Positions 8,003-17,874 of a stretch of DNA of 39,551 nucleotides are shown here, piece by piece; the stretch's first letter is position 1; the number at the start of each line of letters is the position of its first letter. The notes beneath the pieces were generated by a model, which worked only from the letters and a program-made list of their open reading frames with translations, ran no database searches and had not been told where the DNA came from. Both the position numbers and the translations under genes were made by a program. The stretch is from Pseudomonas fluorescens (GTDB lineage: Bacteria; Pseudomonadota; Gammaproteobacteria; Pseudomonadales; Pseudomonadaceae): assembly GCF_902497785.1 (NCBI RefSeq), contig NZ_CABVHK010000029.1:1-39551 (forward strand), read 5' to 3'.

Positions 8003-10273
8003 TCAGGCCATTTCCGCCGTGGTTTCGAACTCAAAGGTCAACTCGCCATCCTTGAGATCGATATGCACCACACCACCATGATCAGCCAATTCACCAAAGA
8101 GAATCTCTTCCGCCAGCGGACGTTTGATCTTGTCCTGAATCAAACGCGCCATCGGCCGAGCGCCCATTGCCGTGTCATAACCACCCGCCGCCAACCAGCT
8201 GCGGGCCGCATCCGTCACTTCCAGCTGCACACGCTTGTCTTCCAGTTGCGCCTGAAGCTCGGTAAGGAACTTGTCCACCACGCTTTTGATGACCTCATGG
8301 CTGAGGCGACCAAACTGGATAATGGTGTCCAGACGGTTACGGAACTCCGGTGTGAAGCTCTTCTTGATCACTTCCATCGCATCGGACGAATGGTCCTGAT
8401 GGGTGAAACCGATCGACGCACGCGCTGCGGTTTCGGCACCGGCGTTGGTCGTCATAATGACGATCACGTTACGGAAATCCGCCTTGCGCCCGTTGTTATC
8501 GGTCAGCGTACCGTGGTCCATGACCTGCAACAGCAGGTTGAAGACTTCCGGATGCGCCTTCTCGATTTCATCGAGCAACAGCACGCAGTGAGGCTGCTTG
8601 GTGATGGCTTCGGTCAACAGACCGCCCTGGTCGAAACCGACATAGCCAGGAGGCGCACCGATCAGACGCGAGACGGTGTGACGCTCCATGTACTCGGACA
8701 TGTCGAAACGCACCAGCTCAATGCCCAACGCTTTCGCCAGCTGACGCGCCGCCTCGGTTTTACCAACGCCGGTCGGACCGGCGAACAGGAACGAGCCGAC
8801 AGGTTTGTCAGGTGACTTGAGGCCGGCACGGGACAGTTTGATCGCGGTCGACAACGAATCGATCGCGGCATCCTGGCCAAACACCGTCAACTTCAGATCA
8901 CGCTCGAGGTTGCGCAGCAGTTCCTTATCGGAGCTGGTGACGTGTTTCGGCGGAATCCGCGCGATTTTCGCGACGATGTCCTCGACCTGAGGCACTTCGA
9001 TGCGTTTCACACGCTTCTCGATCGGTTGCAGGCGTTGATAGGCACCCGCCTCGTCGATCACGTCAATGGCCTTGTCCGGCATGTGCCGGTCATTGATGTA
9101 GCGCGACGCCAGTTCAGCAGCGGCGCGCAACGCCTCATCGCTGTACTCGATGTTGTGGTGCGCTTCGAAGCGCCCTTTCAAGCCGCGCAGGATACCGATG
9201 GTGTCTTCCACCGAAGGCTCCGACACATCGACCTTCTGGAAGCGCCGCGCCAGGGCACGGTCTTTCTCGAAGATCCCGCGGAATTCCTGGAACGTGGTCG
9301 AACCGATGCAGCGGATATCACCCGACGACAGCAGTGGTTTGAGCAGGTTCGAGGCATCCATGACGCCACCGGACGCAGCACCCGCACCGATAATGGTGTG
9401 GATTTCGTCGATGAACAGGATCGCCTGAGGACGTTTTTTCAGCTCATTGAGCAACGCTTTGAAGCGCTTCTCGAAATCGCCACGGTATTTGGTCCCGGCC
9501 AGCAAGGCGCCCAGATCGAGGGAATACACCACGCTGTTGGCCAGCAGATCCGGCACCTGGTTGTCGACTATGCGCTTGGCCAGGCCTTCGGCAATCGCGG
9601 TTTTACCCACGCCCGCCTCGCCCACCAGCAACGGATTGTTTTTGCGCCGACGCGCGAGAATCTGCGCTACACGCTCGACTTCGAGCTCACGGCCGACCAA
9701 CGGATCGATCCGACCCTGACGCGCGAGTTCGTTGAGGTTGCTGGCATAAGCATCCAGAGGATTGCCTGAAGATGAAGACTCACCGCCCTCGTCGTCCTGC
9801 ATATCTTGCTCACCTTCAGAGTGATCGCCGTGCCCCGGTACTTTGGAGATACCGTGAGCGATGTAGTTGACGACATCGATGCGCGCAACGCTCTGCTGTT
9901 TCAGCAGGAACACTGCCTGACTCTCTTGCTCACTGAAGATCGCAACCAGCACGTTGGCGCCGGTTACTTCGCGTTTGCCCGAGCTCTGTACGTGAAAGAC
10001 AGCACGCTGCAGAACACGCTGGAACCCCAGGGTTGGCTGGGTCTCGCGATCCTCGTCATGCACGGGAATCAACGGCGTGGTGGAGTCGATGAACTCCTGC
10101 AGATCATGCTTGAGTTTGTCGAGGTTTGCGCCGCAGGCACGCAAAACGGTGGCGGCAGCCTCATTATCCAATAGGGCCAGCAGGAGGTGTTCGACGGTCA
10201 TGAACTCATGACGCTTCGAACGGGCCTCCTTGAAGGCAAGATTGAGGGTGACTTCGAGCTCGCGGTTTAACAT
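8003..10273 (-). CDS. clpA: ATP-dependent Clp protease ATP-binding subunit ClpA
   Basis: ClpA is the cytosolic hexameric unfoldase that feeds substrates into the ClpP peptidase, including N-degron proteins handed over by ClpS. The 756 residues show the N-terminal repeat domain that docks ClpS (about 1-145), an acidic and serine-rich linker (about 150-170), AAA domain 1 with Walker A GEAGVGKT (218-225) and Walker B ILFIDEIH, and AAA domain 2 with GPTGVGKT (499-506) and VLLLDEIEKAHPE. The ClpP-binding loop is present as IGF (621-623). It lies 30 bases downstream of clpS, so the two are very likely cotranscribed. Confidence 0.98.
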   Translation of the reverse strand: MLNRELEVTLNLAFKEARSKRHEFMTVEHLLLALLDNEAAATVLRACGANLDKLKHDLQEFIDSTTPLIPVHDEDRETQPTLGFQRVLQRAVFHVQSSGKREVTGANVLVAIFSEQESQAVFLLKQQSVARIDVVNYIAHGISKVPGHGDHSEGEQDMQDDEGGESSSSGNPLDAYASNLNELARQGRIDPLVGRELEVERVAQILARRRKNNPLLVGEAGVGKTAIAEGLAKRIVDNQVPDLLANSVVYSLDLGALLAGTKYRGDFEKRFKALLNELKKRPQAILFIDEIHTIIGAGAASGGVMDASNLLKPLLSSGDIRCIGSTTFQEFRGIFEKDRALARRFQKVDVSEPSVEDTIGILRGLKGRFEAHHNIEYSDEALRAAAELASRYINDRHMPDKAIDVIDEAGAYQRLQPIEKRVKRIEVPQVEDIVAKIARIPPKHVTSSDKELLRNLERDLKLTVFGQDAAIDSLSTAIKLSRAGLKSPDKPVGSFLFAGPTGVGKTEAARQLAKALGIELVRFDMSEYMERHTVSRLIGAPPGYVGFDQGGLLTEAITKQPHCVLLLDEIEKAHPEVFNLLLQVMDHGTLTDNNGRKADFRNVIVIMTTNAGAETAARASIGFTHQDHSSDAMEVIKKSFTPEFRNRLDTIIQFGRLSHEVIKSVVDKFLTELQAQLEDKRVQLEVTDAARSWLAAGGYDTAMGARPMARLIQDKIKRPLAEEILFGELADHGGVVHIDLKDGELTFEFETTAEMA

Positions 10274-10303
10274 AGCTTCACCTCATACCCAAGTGGTCGG
10301 CGA

Positions 10304-10687
10304 TTAACCGTCCTTCTCGATTTCACAGAGTAGCGGATGCTGGCTTTCCCTGGCGTACTGGTTGACCTGCATGGCCTTGGTCTCGGCAATGTCGCGGGTA
10401 AACACTCCACATACTGCCCGTCCTTCTGTGTGGACGGCCAGCATGACCTTGGTCGCCAGCTCGCGATTCAGGTTAAAAAACACCTCGAGCACTTCGACGA
10501 CGAAATCCATCGGTGTGTAGTCATCGTTAAACAAAACCACCTTGTACATCGGCGGTGCCTGTAAAGCAGGCTTCGCTTCCTGAACAGCAATGCCTGCGGA
10601 ATCGTCGTCTTGTTCCTCCGGGTGGTCCTTCTGGAGAGTCGGGCGATCCTGATTGAATGTTAGTCGAATCTGGCTGATTGCATGCAT
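10304..10687 (-). CDS. clpS: ATP-dependent Clp protease adaptor ClpS
   Basis: ClpS recognises N-terminal Leu, Phe, Tyr or Trp and delivers such proteins to ClpA. The 127-residue product has a flexible N-terminal extension (about 1-45, rich in Asp, Glu and Gln) and then the core fold. The residues that grip the N-degron are visible: Asn54-Asp55-Asp56 in VVLFNDDYTPM and His86 in MLAVHTEG. The rest of the core (GVFTRDIAETKAMQV) is typical. It precedes clpA and is divergent from cspD, an arrangement shared with E. coli. Confidence 0.97.
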   Translation of the reverse strand: MHAISQIRLTFNQDRPTLQKDHPEEQDDDSAGIAVQEAKPALQAPPMYKVVLFNDDYTPMDFVVEVLEVFFNLNRELATKVMLAVHTEGRAVCGVFTRDIAETKAMQVNQYARESQHPLLCEIEKDG

Positions 10688-10912
10688 GGAAAGAAAGGTT
10701 CGTCAGTTGTGCGAATACAGTAGTGGGGACGGTCGTGAACGATTTCAACTCCGAGTGCCGGGTCAACTTGACTATCGGCAAAACGGTGTTACAACCAATA
10801 GAGCCCACAGTGGGTAAAAAAGGTCCGCGGAGTCAATCTTATTTAAAGGATCTGACTGCGGATGTACTGGATGATACTCCAGTGATGGAGTCTGTTGCAG
10901 AGGGATATGGGT
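10688..10912. other. clpS-cspD divergent promoter region
   Basis: These 225 bases between the divergent clpS and cspD must hold both promoters and a cspD leader. The stretch 10800-10912 is less GC-rich than its surroundings, as is common for cold-shock-family leaders. I could not assign -35/-10 boxes with confidence and saw no extra gene. Confidence 0.4.
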
Positions 10913-11203
10913 ATGTCAGGCGTCAAGAACACAGAGCCGGTCAAAGGCACTGTAAAAGGCAAGGTCAAATGGTTCAACAATGCCAAGGGTTATGGCTTCA
11001 TCAACAGGGAAGGTGATAGCGAAGACCTGTTCGCCCATTATTCGGCCATCAATATGGACGGTTACAAGACCCTGAAAGCCGGCCAGGCGGTCGTGTTTGA
11101 CATCATTCAGGGCCCCAAAGGCTTGCACGCCGTCAACATCGGCGCACCCGAGGACGCTCAGACTTCCCCCGCGCCTGCCACGCAGCAGACCGTTACGGCG
11201 TAA
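10913..11203 (+). CDS. cspD: Cold-shock-domain protein, CspD type
   Basis: The product is a single cold-shock domain with the RNA-binding motifs KGYGFI (RNP1) and DLFAHY (RNP2), so it should bind single-stranded nucleic acid. CspD in E. coli is made in stationary phase and inhibits replication; that role is inferred here from similarity and from the conserved position divergent to clpS. The 96-residue form has about 19 extra N-terminal residues (MSGVKNTEPVKGTVKGKVKW) and a Thr/Pro/Gln-rich tail compared with minimal Csp proteins. The start at 10913 follows AGAGGG by seven bases; in-frame ATG 10907 and TTG 10895 lie too close to that site or before it. Confidence 0.88.
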   Translation: MSGVKNTEPVKGTVKGKVKWFNNAKGYGFINREGDSEDLFAHYSAINMDGYKTLKAGQAVVFDIIQGPKGLHAVNIGAPEDAQTSPAPATQQTVTA

Positions 11204-11226
11204 ACCGGTACGCGTCATCCAGTCAT

Positions 11227-11270
11227 AAAAAAACCGCCCGACTCCATCATTTGAGTCGGGCGGTTTTTGT
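11227..11270. terminator. Bidirectional terminator between cspD and icd
   Basis: The stem AAAAACCGCCCGACTC pairs with GAGTCGGGCGGTTTTT around the loop CATCATTT. A and T runs on both sides suit termination of both the converging cspD (+) and icd (-) transcripts. Confidence 0.92.
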
Positions 11271-11285
11271 CGTGCATCGACTCGC

Positions 11286-12542
11286 TTACATGTGCGAGAT
11301 CAGTGCATCACCAAACGCCGAAGAAGACAGCAGTTTCGCGCCTTCCATCAGACGTTCGAAGTCATAGGTCACGGTCTTGGCGGAAATCGCGCCGTTGGTG
11401 CCCTTGATGATCAGGTCGGCCGCTTCGGTCCAGCCCATGTGGCGCAGCATCATTTCGGCGGACAGGATAAGCGAACCCGGGTTGACCTGGTCCTTGCCGG
11501 CGTACTTCGGCGCAGTACCGTGGGTCGCTTCAAACATGGCAATGGTGTCGGACAGGTTGGCACCCGGCGCGATACCGATACCGCCCACTTCCGCCGCGAG
11601 GGCGTCGGAGAGGTAGTCGCCATTGAGGTTCAGGGTCGCGATCACATCGTACTCGGCCGGGCGCAGCAGGATCTGCTGGAGCATGGCGTCGGCGATGGCA
11701 TCCTTGACGATGACATTCTTGCCGGTTTTCGGGTTCTTGAACTGCATCCACGGCCCGCCGTCGAGCAGGGTCGCGCCGAATTCTTCAGCCGCCACTTCGT
11801 AGGCCCATTCCTTGAAGGCACCTTCGGTGAACTTCATGATGTTGCCTTTGTGCACGATGGTCAGCGAGTCGCGGTCGTTGTCGACGACGTACTGCAATGC
11901 CTTGCGCGCCAGACGCTTGGTGCCCTGCAGGGAAACCGGCTTGACGCCGATGCCGCAGTTTTCGTCGAAACGGATCTTGGTGACGCCCATTTCTTCTTTG
12001 AGGAACTTGATGACCTTGGTCGCTTCCGGCGAACCGGCTTTCCATTCGATACCGGCATAAATGTCTTCCGAGTTTTCGCGGAAGATCGTCATGTCGACGT
12101 CGCCTGGTTTCTTGACCGGGCTAGGCACGCCTTCGAACCAGCGCACCGGGCGCAAGCACACATAAAGGTCCAGTTGCTGACGCAGTGCCACGTTCAGGGA
12201 ACGGATGCCGCCGCCGACCGGCGTGGTCAGAGGGCCTTTGATGGAAACCACGTAATCCTTGACCGCGTCCAGGGTTTCCTGAGGTAGCCAGGTGTCCTGA
12301 TCGTAAACCTGAGTCGCTTTCTCCCCGGCGTAGACTTCCATCCAGGAAATTTTGCGCTCGCCGCCGTAAGCCTTCTTAACAGCAGCATCGACAACCTTGA
12401 TCATGACCGGGCTGATATCAACGCCAATACCATCGCCTTCGATAAAGGGGATGATCGGGTTGTTAGGAACATTGAGAGAATGGTCCGCGTTGACGGTGAT
12501 TTTGTCGCCGACGGCTGGAACCTGAATCTTCTTGTATCCCAT
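11286..12542 (-). CDS. icd: NADP-dependent isocitrate dehydrogenase, dimeric type
   Basis: Icd oxidises isocitrate to 2-oxoglutarate and CO2 in the TCA cycle. The 418-residue length and sequence match the E. coli-type dimeric enzyme. Visible are the substrate-binding IRSLNVALRQ, whose Ser115 corresponds to the serine phosphorylated by AceK in E. coli, the FRENSEDIYAGIEW signature, HKGNIMKFTEGAF, and the cofactor region GTAPKYAGKDQVNP. The start at 12542 (MGYKKIQVPAV) is preceded by GGAG; a longer in-frame start at 12611 lacks family support. It is divergent from the unrelated monomeric enzyme gene idh. No aceK is in the window. Confidence 0.97.
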   Translation of the reverse strand: MGYKKIQVPAVGDKITVNADHSLNVPNNPIIPFIEGDGIGVDISPVMIKVVDAAVKKAYGGERKISWMEVYAGEKATQVYDQDTWLPQETLDAVKDYVVSIKGPLTTPVGGGIRSLNVALRQQLDLYVCLRPVRWFEGVPSPVKKPGDVDMTIFRENSEDIYAGIEWKAGSPEATKVIKFLKEEMGVTKIRFDENCGIGVKPVSLQGTKRLARKALQYVVDNDRDSLTIVHKGNIMKFTEGAFKEWAYEVAAEEFGATLLDGGPWMQFKNPKTGKNVIVKDAIADAMLQQILLRPAEYDVIATLNLNGDYLSDALAAEVGGIGIAPGANLSDTIAMFEATHGTAPKYAGKDQVNPGSLILSAEMMLRHMGWTEAADLIIKGTNGAISAKTVTYDFERLMEGAKLLSSSAFGDALISHM

Positions 12543-13035
12543 GCTGAACTCCATTGTTTGGATTGAACATCTGGCTTCGTCCGAGCGTACCCCAGTTAAA
12601 TCGGCGCGCAAACCCTATGTTCCATCCATCTGCCGCAAAGCTGCGCAGTTCGCAACGTACAAGCCTGAAAGCAAAGGGAAAAGCGCCAAACTCAAGCACC
12701 TGTGACGACTCTACGCCCCGCACTCCCCTGCGACCTTTAGACCAATGGACGAGTTTCGTTGCGTATGAACCATCGGCAGATTGCCAGCTACCTATGTATA
12801 ATGCCGCCCGCTGACCACAGAGTCACGACGGCCGACCTCTCTACGACGAGGCTCAGGACCCGAAAAGCAGGACTGTTACCGCAGTCCACCCGCTTGACGC
12901 TCGACTGATGCACCCAACATCACCGCGCACAAATCTCGACATTCGGCTCATGGATGACTTTGAACGAACGCGCTTACCCGGCGCCCCTCGAGTTTCTGCG
13001 CACGCTTTAGCAAAGAAGAGAGAGTTAATCCGAAT
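12543..13035. other. icd-idh divergent regulatory region
   Basis: This 493-base gap must contain the promoters of both isocitrate dehydrogenase genes. TATAAT at 12797-12802 on the plus strand is a good -10 for idh, though no matching -35 lies 16-18 bases upstream. If used, it gives an idh leader of over 220 bases. The leader holds a 6-bp hairpin, GGACTG (12870-12875) and CAGTCC (12882-12887). Short ORFs in the gap show no protein-like composition or family resemblance, so I do not call a gene. Confidence 0.5.
12797..12802 (+). promoter_or_regulatory. Candidate -10 box for idh
   Basis: A perfect TATAAT preceded by CTATG lies about 235 bases before the idh start. A TTGCCA at 12781-12786 is only 10 bases upstream, too near to serve as its -35, so recognition would need an activator or an extended -10-like contact. 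Confidence 0.35.
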
Positions 13036-15261
<2,226 letters not shown>

Positions 15262-15275
15262 GGGTGTAAGGATGC

Positions 15276-15308
15276 AAAAAAGCCCCGGCCTAGTGCCGGG
15301 GTTTTTGT
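15276..15308 (+). terminator. Rho-independent terminator after idh
   Basis: Stem CCCCGGC with loop CTAGT and GCCGGGG, flanked by an A run and TTTTTG, starts about 15 bases after the idh stop. Confidence 0.9.
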
Positions 15309-15335
15309 TTGTGGCGCACATTTCAATGTGAACAC

Positions 15336-15441
15336 CGAACCCCTGTGGGAGCGAGCTTGCTCGCGATGACGGTTTATCATTCAACATTGATATTGACTGA
15401 CCTGCCGCTATCGCGAGCAAGCTCGCTCCCACAGGGGTTCG
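15336..15441. repeat. REP doublet with perfect 32-bp arms
   Basis: Arms 15336-15367 and 15410-15441 are perfectly complementary and enclose 42 bases. The arm contains CTGTGGGAGCGAGCTTGCTC, a common Pseudomonas REP core. It lies between the idh terminator and nudJ. Confidence 0.92.
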
Positions 15442-15487
15442 GCGCTCAACATTAGATTTTCCACAAAACTGACATCGAGGAACCTTC

Positions 15488-15934
15488 ATGGACTGGAAAC
15501 CCCACATCACCGTCGCCACCATCGTCGAGGACAACGGCCGTTTCCTGATGGTCGAAGAACTCAAGGGCGGACGGACGGTACTCAACCAGCCCGCCGGTCA
15601 CCTCGACCCGGACGAAACCCTGATCGAAGCCGCCGTACGCGAAACCCTTGAGGAAACCGGCTGGGACGTCGAAGCGACCGGCGTGGTGGGCATCTACCTC
15701 TACACCGCACCCAGCAACGGCGTGACGTACCAAAGGGTTTGCTTCATCGCCAAAGCGCTCAAGCACCACCCCGACTATCAACTCGACGACGGCATCGTCG
15801 GCGCTAAATGGCTGACGCGTGACGAACTACTGGCACAGCGCGCAAACTGGCGCAGTGAGCTGATCATCCGCTGTATCGATGATTATCTGGACGGCAAACA
15901 CTTCGGTCTCGAACTGATCCGCCCTTCTCTTTAG
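15488..15934 (+). CDS. nudJ: Nudix hydrolase, NudJ family
   Basis: The 148-residue product has a Nudix box at about 37-59 (GHLDPDETLIEAAVRE followed by TLEETGW), the metal-binding loop that hydrolyses nucleoside diphosphate derivatives. The flanking VLNQPAGHL and the C-terminal segment with RSELIIRCIDDYLDGK match E. coli NudJ, which cleaves nucleoside tri- and diphosphates and thiamine pyrophosphate-type substrates. The substrate here is inferred only. GAGGAACCTTC precedes the ATG. It is followed after 59 bases by mnmA, the same nudJ-mnmA-hflD-purB order as in E. coli, which strongly supports the subfamily assignment. Confidence 0.88.
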   Translation: MDWKPHITVATIVEDNGRFLMVEELKGGRTVLNQPAGHLDPDETLIEAAVRETLEETGWDVEATGVVGIYLYTAPSNGVTYQRVCFIAKALKHHPDYQLDDGIVGAKWLTRDELLAQRANWRSELIIRCIDDYLDGKHFGLELIRPSL

Positions 15935-15993
15935 CCTTGTGGGCTGCGGCCTGCTAGAATCGCGTCCTTTTTCAAGACACTCATTGAATCCCT

Positions 15994-17127
15994 ATGCGTG
16001 ATCCAGCCCCTTCTGACACACAAAAGAAGCGCGTCATTGTCGGCATGTCCGGCGGCGTGGACTCTTCCGTTTCCGCCCTCCTGCTGATCGAGCAGGGTTA
16101 CGAGGTGGAAGGCCTGTTCATGAAGAACTGGGAAGAAGACGATGGAACGGAATACTGCACCGCCATGGACGACCTGGCGGATGCCCAGGCCGTGTGCGAC
16201 AAGATTGGCATCAAGCTGCACACCGCCAACTTCGCCGCCGAGTACTGGGACAACGTGTTCGAGCACTTCCTGGCCGAATACAAGGCCGGTCGCACGCCGA
16301 ACCCGGACATCCTCTGCAACCGCGAGATCAAGTTCAAGGCGTTCCTCGACTACGCCATGGTGCTTGGTGCCGACCTGATCGCCACCGGCCACTACGTGCG
16401 CCGTCGCGACGTCGATGGTCGCACCGAACTGCTCAAGGGCCTGGACCCGAACAAGGATCAGAGCTACTTCCTGCACGCCGTCGGCGGTGAACAGATCGCC
16501 AAGACCCTGTTCCCGGTCGGCGAGCTGGAAAAACCGCAAGTGCGCGCGATTGCCGAAAAATACGAACTCGCCACCGCGAAGAAAAAAGACTCCACCGGGA
16601 TCTGTTTTATCGGCGAGCGCCGCTTCAGCGACTTCCTCAAGCAATACCTGCCGGCCCAGCCTGGCGAAATCAAGACCACCGAAGGTGAAGTGATCGGCCG
16701 TCACCACGGCTTGATGTACCACACCATCGGCCAGCGTCAGGGCCTGGGCATCGGCGGCTTGAAAGATGCCGGCGACGAACCGTGGTACGTGCTGATCAAG
16801 GACCTGGAGCACAACGAGCTGATCGTTGGCCAGGGCAATGACCATCCTTACCTGTTCTCCCGCGCCCTGCTCGCCTCGGACATCTATTGGGTGAACCCGA
16901 TCGACCTGAACGAGCCGCGCAAGCTGACTGCCAAAGTGCGTTATCGCCAAAGCGACCAGCCGTGCACGCTGGAGAAAACCGCCAGCGGCTACCGCGCCAC
17001 CTTCGACGACCCGCAACGCGCGGTGACTCCGGGCCAGTCCGTGGTGTTCTATGACGGTGAAATCTGCCTCGGCGGCGGCGTCATCGAAGTCGCAGAACCG
17101 TGGACCAGCAAAGGCCAACAGGCATGA
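15994..17127 (+). CDS. mnmA: tRNA-uridine 2-sulfurtransferase MnmA
   Basis: MnmA activates U34 of tRNA-Lys, -Glu and -Gln with ATP and inserts sulfur to make 2-thiouridine, using persulfide relayed by the Tus proteins. The 377-residue protein has the PP-loop SGGVDSS (19-25), the first catalytic cysteine Cys108 in NPDILCNREIKF, and the second, Cys204, in DSTGICFIGER. The C-terminal beta-barrel region (GQSVVFYDGEICLGGGVIE) is complete. The start at 15994 matches Pseudomonas homologues, though no strong ribosome-binding site is visible. A TAGAAT at 15955-15960 could be a -10 box. Its stop overlaps the hflD start (ATGA). Confidence 0.97.
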   Translation: MRDPAPSDTQKKRVIVGMSGGVDSSVSALLLIEQGYEVEGLFMKNWEEDDGTEYCTAMDDLADAQAVCDKIGIKLHTANFAAEYWDNVFEHFLAEYKAGRTPNPDILCNREIKFKAFLDYAMVLGADLIATGHYVRRRDVDGRTELLKGLDPNKDQSYFLHAVGGEQIAKTLFPVGELEKPQVRAIAEKYELATAKKKDSTGICFIGERRFSDFLKQYLPAQPGEIKTTEGEVIGRHHGLMYHTIGQRQGLGIGGLKDAGDEPWYVLIKDLEHNELIVGQGNDHPYLFSRALLASDIYWVNPIDLNEPRKLTAKVRYRQSDQPCTLEKTASGYRATFDDPQRAVTPGQSVVFYDGEICLGGGVIEVAEPWTSKGQQA

Positions 17128-17747
17128 GCCCGACTCAGGAGCAACTGACGGCGCTGGGCGGCGTGTTTCTCGCCGCCGTTCTGGTCGACAAGATCGCCAA
17201 GACCGGCCAGACCACAGAAGCCGGGCTGACCTGCATGCTCGGCAGCCTGCTGATTCGCGACCCCAAGGACACGCTCGAAGTCTATGGCGGTGACGACATC
17301 AACCTGCGCGAAGGCTACCGCGCGCTGGTCGGCGCCCTCGAGCGCGACCCGAGCACGCTGCAACGCGAGCCTCTGCGGTATGCCCTGGCGATGCTGGGGC
17401 TGGAACGTCAACTGGCCAAGCGCGACGATATGCTCGAGGTGATCGGCAAGCGCCTGCCGCAGATCCAGTCACAGGTCGAACACTTCGGCCCGGCCCACGA
17501 AAACGTGATCGCCGCGTGCGGGGCGTTGTACCAGGACACGTTGAGCACCTTGCGCCAACGGATTCAGGTGCACGGCGACATGCGCAACCTGCAGCAACCG
17601 AGCAACGCCTCGAAGATCCGCGCGCTGTTGCTCGCAGGAATTCGTTCGGCACGCCTGTGGCGGCAGTTGGGCGGTCATCGCTGGCAGTTGGTGGTCAGCC
17701 GGCGCAAGTTGCTCAAAGAGCTTTACCCGCTGATGCGCAGCAGCTGA
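17124..17747 (+). CDS. hflD: High-frequency lysogenization protein HflD homologue
   Basis: HflD is a small, mostly helical protein associated with the inner membrane; in E. coli it binds phage lambda CII and affects the lysogeny decision. Its normal cell function is not settled. The 207-residue product starts MSPTQEQLTALGGVFLAAVL and contains the conserved CMLGSLLIRDPKDTLEVYGG region and the C-terminal IRSARLWRQLGGHRWQLVVS. The ATG overlaps the mnmA stop as ATGA, so translation is probably coupled. A longer in-frame start at 17100 inside mnmA is rejected. purB follows 127 bases downstream. Confidence 0.95.
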   Translation: MSPTQEQLTALGGVFLAAVLVDKIAKTGQTTEAGLTCMLGSLLIRDPKDTLEVYGGDDINLREGYRALVGALERDPSTLQREPLRYALAMLGLERQLAKRDDMLEVIGKRLPQIQSQVEHFGPAHENVIAACGALYQDTLSTLRQRIQVHGDMRNLQQPSNASKIRALLLAGIRSARLWRQLGGHRWQLVVSRRKLLKELYPLMRSS

Positions 17748-17874
17748 ACCGCGCCCCCGAGAACGTTTTGTAGTCTGTAACGCGTAATACGCTGGTCAGT
17801 TGGCAACGGACCGGCGGATTTTTTCATGTATGATACGCGCCCCATTTCGTTGCCCGACTGTCCGAGAACACCCC

